DNA from: Endomicrobiia bacterium
GTDB taxonomy: Bacteria > Elusimicrobiota > Endomicrobiia > Endomicrobiales > Endomicrobiaceae
Reading direction: 5' to 3'
Length of the DNA: 14,874 nt
NCBI GenBank assembly: GCA_009782015.1
Contig: WQUP01000061.1
Span: 1-14,874, forward strand
Positions 13,639 to 14,874 of this stretch are shown here, one piece after another (within the stretch, counting starts at the first letter, position 1; every line of letters starts with the position of its first letter). The notes under the pieces are model-generated. The model worked only from the letters and a program-made list of their open reading frames with translations, ran no database searches and had not been told where the DNA came from. The translations under genes and the position numbers were made by a program.

Positions 13639-13673
13639 AGAGTGAAGAGTTGAGAGTGAAAAGTGAAGATACG
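13639..13673 (+). repeat. Left-arm-only heptad element 11
   Basis: Five 7-bp units: AGAGTGA, AGAGTTG, AGAGTGA, AAAGTGA and AGATACG, followed by GCAAAG as in the other purine-rich left arms. There is no inverted partner downstream. It starts 10 nt after the pstA stop. Confidence 0.85.
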
Positions 13674-13690
13674 GCAAAGTCGTAAAAATT

Positions 13691-13805
13691 CCCCTCGGAG
13701 CCTGTCCTCGAGTGTCTAAATCGGGGAGAGGGGTGGACGCAAAGCGGACGGGGTGGTAGACGTTTTTGTTGTCATTGTGAGCCGCTGAAACCGTCGCGGC
13801 AATAC
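13691..13805. repeat. Repeat-like G-rich block and truncated GTCATTG palindrome before pstB
   Basis: The rest of the pstA to pstB gap has CCCCTC (13691-13696) facing GAGGGG (13728-13733), and a direct GGGGTGG repeat at 13730-13736 and 13750-13756. Then comes GTCATTGTGAGCCGC at 13771, followed by GCGGCAATAC. The last part resembles one end of the GTCATTGCGAG element at 11616-11747, but the inverted end is missing. No gene is seen here. Assignment as decayed repeats is an inference. Confidence 0.5.
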
Positions 13806-13815
13806 AGAGGAAAAA

Positions 13816-14571
13816 ATGTCAGATAAAATAAAAGTTGAAAACCTGAGCTGTTTTTACGGCAAGCACCGCGTTTTAGAGTCGCTCAACATAAACGTCGTCA
13901 AAAATGAAATTTTGACTATCATCGGCCCTGCAAACAGCGGCAAGACGAGTTTTTTAAGAACGCTCAACAGGATGAACGATTTTAATCCGGATTATTCCAG
14001 AGAAGGCGCGGTTTATCTCGACAATGACAATATTTTCGAAATGAATACGGAGAAACTCAGAAAGCGCGTCGGCATGCTTTTTGCCATGCCCATACCTCTT
14101 CCCATGACGATTTATGAAAATATAGTTTATGCGCCCAAAAGGCTCGGCGTTGTTGCCGGCAAAAAAAGCGATCAGGACGCGGTTGTGGAACAGGCATTAA
14201 AAGACGCGTCGCTTTGGGACGAAGTCAAAGACAGGCTTGATTCTTCGGCGATGAAACTCTCCGGCGGGCAGCAGCAGAGGCTTTGCATCGCGAGAATTCT
14301 TGCGATAAACCCGGAAGTGATCTTGTTTGACGAGCCGTGCTCCGGCCTTGATCCGATTTCTACGGCAAAAGTCGAAGAGTCGATGATAGAGCTGAAAGAA
14401 AAATACACAATAGTTCTTGTGACTAACAACGTAAAACAGGCGTCGAGAGTAGGCGACAGAACGGCATTTTTCCTTATGGGAAAGCTTGTGGAACTCGATA
14501 AGACCGGAACGATGTTTGTATCTCCGAAACAGAAGCAGACTGAAGACTATATAACTGGAAGATTCGGATAA
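13816..14571 (+). CDS. pstB: Phosphate ABC transporter ATP-binding protein PstB, atypical Q- and H-loops
   Basis: PstB is the cytoplasmic ATPase that powers phosphate uptake. The 251 residues include Walker A GPANSGKT (37-44), the PstB-typical LRTLNRMND (48-55), signature LSGGQQQRLCIARIL (148-162), Walker B VILFDEP (168-174) and a D-loop SGLDP. Three positions depart from the usual PstB pattern. The Q-loop normally reads VFQKPNPFP and here reads LFAMPIPLP, so Ala90 replaces Gln. The H-loop normally reads VTHN and here reads VTNN, so Asn204 replaces the switch His. Walker A has PANSGKT instead of PSGCGKS. The position after pstA, with PstB-specific blocks, keeps the assignment firm. It may be a distinct subfamily; catalytic competence is uncertain. 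The start follows AGAGGAAA. No phoU follows directly. Confidence 0.92.
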   Translation: MSDKIKVENLSCFYGKHRVLESLNINVVKNEILTIIGPANSGKTSFLRTLNRMNDFNPDYSREGAVYLDNDNIFEMNTEKLRKRVGMLFAMPIPLPMTIYENIVYAPKRLGVVAGKKSDQDAVVEQALKDASLWDEVKDRLDSSAMKLSGGQQQRLCIARILAINPEVILFDEPCSGLDPISTAKVEESMIELKEKYTIVLVTNNVKQASRVGDRTAFFLMGKLVELDKTGTMFVSPKQKQTEDYITGRFG

Positions 14572-14581
14572 AGACAATTAA

Positions 14582-14728
14582 TAGTATTTCTCTAAAAACT
14601 CTCAGTCGTGTCACCCTGAATTTGTTTCAGGGTCTGCTGTTAACGTTTTTTTACGACGATATGCTGAAATGAGTTCAGCATGATCCCTTGTGCGTTGTTG
14701 ATTTCAGGTATTTTTTAGAGATACTCTA
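14582..14728. mobile_element. Second TCTCTAAAAA-ended MITE-like element
   Basis: The left end TAGTATTTCTCTAAAAA and the inverted right end TTTTTTAGAGATACTCTA match the ends of the nested element at 4879-4956. The left flank AATTAATAG is also the same as at that site. Inside are two perfect 8-bp hairpins: ACCCTGAA at 14613-14620 with its complement at 14626-14633, and ATGCTGAA at 14661-14668 with its complement at 14674-14681. There is no clear target duplication on the right. It covers most of the gap after pstB. The hairpin at 14613 has a T-run only 12 nt later, so a terminator function is possible but weak. Confidence 0.65.
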
Positions 14729-14739
14729 TGGAGATTGAT

Positions 14740-14874
14740 ATGACGTTAATGAAATTTATAATGACTGCTTTAATCGTTATGGCGTTTGCCGGAAATATAT
14801 ACGCGAATGATACTTCTGGAACTATATTGCCTAACAAAGATTTGCGTTTTGAAATAACTGAAGGCATAAGCATG
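14740..14874 (+). CDS. N-terminus of a secreted or outer-membrane protein (partial)
   Basis: The frame is open from the ATG at 14740 to the right edge, 45 residues. The start is chosen because GGAG lies 6 nt upstream and the product begins with a signal peptide, MTLMKFIMTALIVMAFAG then NIYA|ND, with signal peptidase I cleavage likely after residue ~18-20. An in-frame ATG at 14728 is possible but has no ribosome site. The mature start, TSGTILPNKDLRFEITEG, is not one I recognise. Its place after pstB would suit a phosphate-related porin or binding protein, but that is only context. Confidence 0.6.
   Translation, partial: MTLMKFIMTALIVMAFAGNIYANDTSGTILPNKDLRFEITEGISM

Noticed and set aside
14613..14655. 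Intrinsic terminator after pstB
   Set aside because: The stem is only 8 bp and the T-run begins about 12 nt after it. It fits better as internal structure of the MITE-like element.
781..14728. CRISPR array, because of many short repeats
   Set aside because: The repeats are inverted arms with adjacent 7-bp units. There are no regular spacers and no cas genes.

Overview
The window (14,874 bp) reads as chromosomal DNA of a Gram-negative-type bacterium. A partial protein at the left edge ends like an outer-membrane beta-barrel strand, and PstS carries a lipobox. Every gene runs on the + strand. A B12-dependent (oxygen-indifferent) ribonucleotide reductase and flavin-dependent ThyX fit an anaerobe. 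No rRNA, tRNA, CRISPR or classical transposase was seen. I cannot fix the phylum; an Elusimicrobiota-like lineage is a weak guess only.

Layout: tail of a barrel-like protein (1-78); thyX (99-779); a membrane GT-C/TMTC-like protein with TPRs (914-3019); a CPA2 Na+/H+ antiporter (3135-4301); a small secreted protein of unknown function (4364-4861); nrdR (5209-5688) and nrdJ (5823-8165); dcd (8340-9005) and guaA (9038-10567); pstS, pstC, pstA and pstB (10685-14571); and the start of a secreted protein (14740 to the edge). ThyX, NrdR, NrdJ and Dcd all serve deoxynucleotide supply, GuaA serves GMP synthesis, and Pst imports phosphate. phoU and dut are not in the window.

The most interesting content lies between the genes. 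Ten of the twelve intergenic gaps are occupied by palindromic elements. The commonest type has two inverted arms, each built of about five degenerate 7-bp units, around a short hairpin core. The arm unit comes in purine-rich (AGAGTGA-like), AT-rich (TAGTTAA-like) and AATGATA-like versions. Two elements with different arms share the same double-hairpin core. Several copies are left-arm-only. A second family, with TCTCTAAAAA terminal inverted repeats, has inserted into one of these arms and left a short target duplication that interrupts the 7-bp register. A third class is GTCAT-ended palindromes.

A related palindrome, with 8-bp arm units, sits in frame inside dcd and adds about 35 residues to a loop, much as Rickettsia palindromic elements invade genes. 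The same Dcd has serine where the family has its catalytic glutamate. PstB also lacks the usual Q-loop glutamine and H-loop histidine. These protein deviations and the modular repeat system are the main leads.
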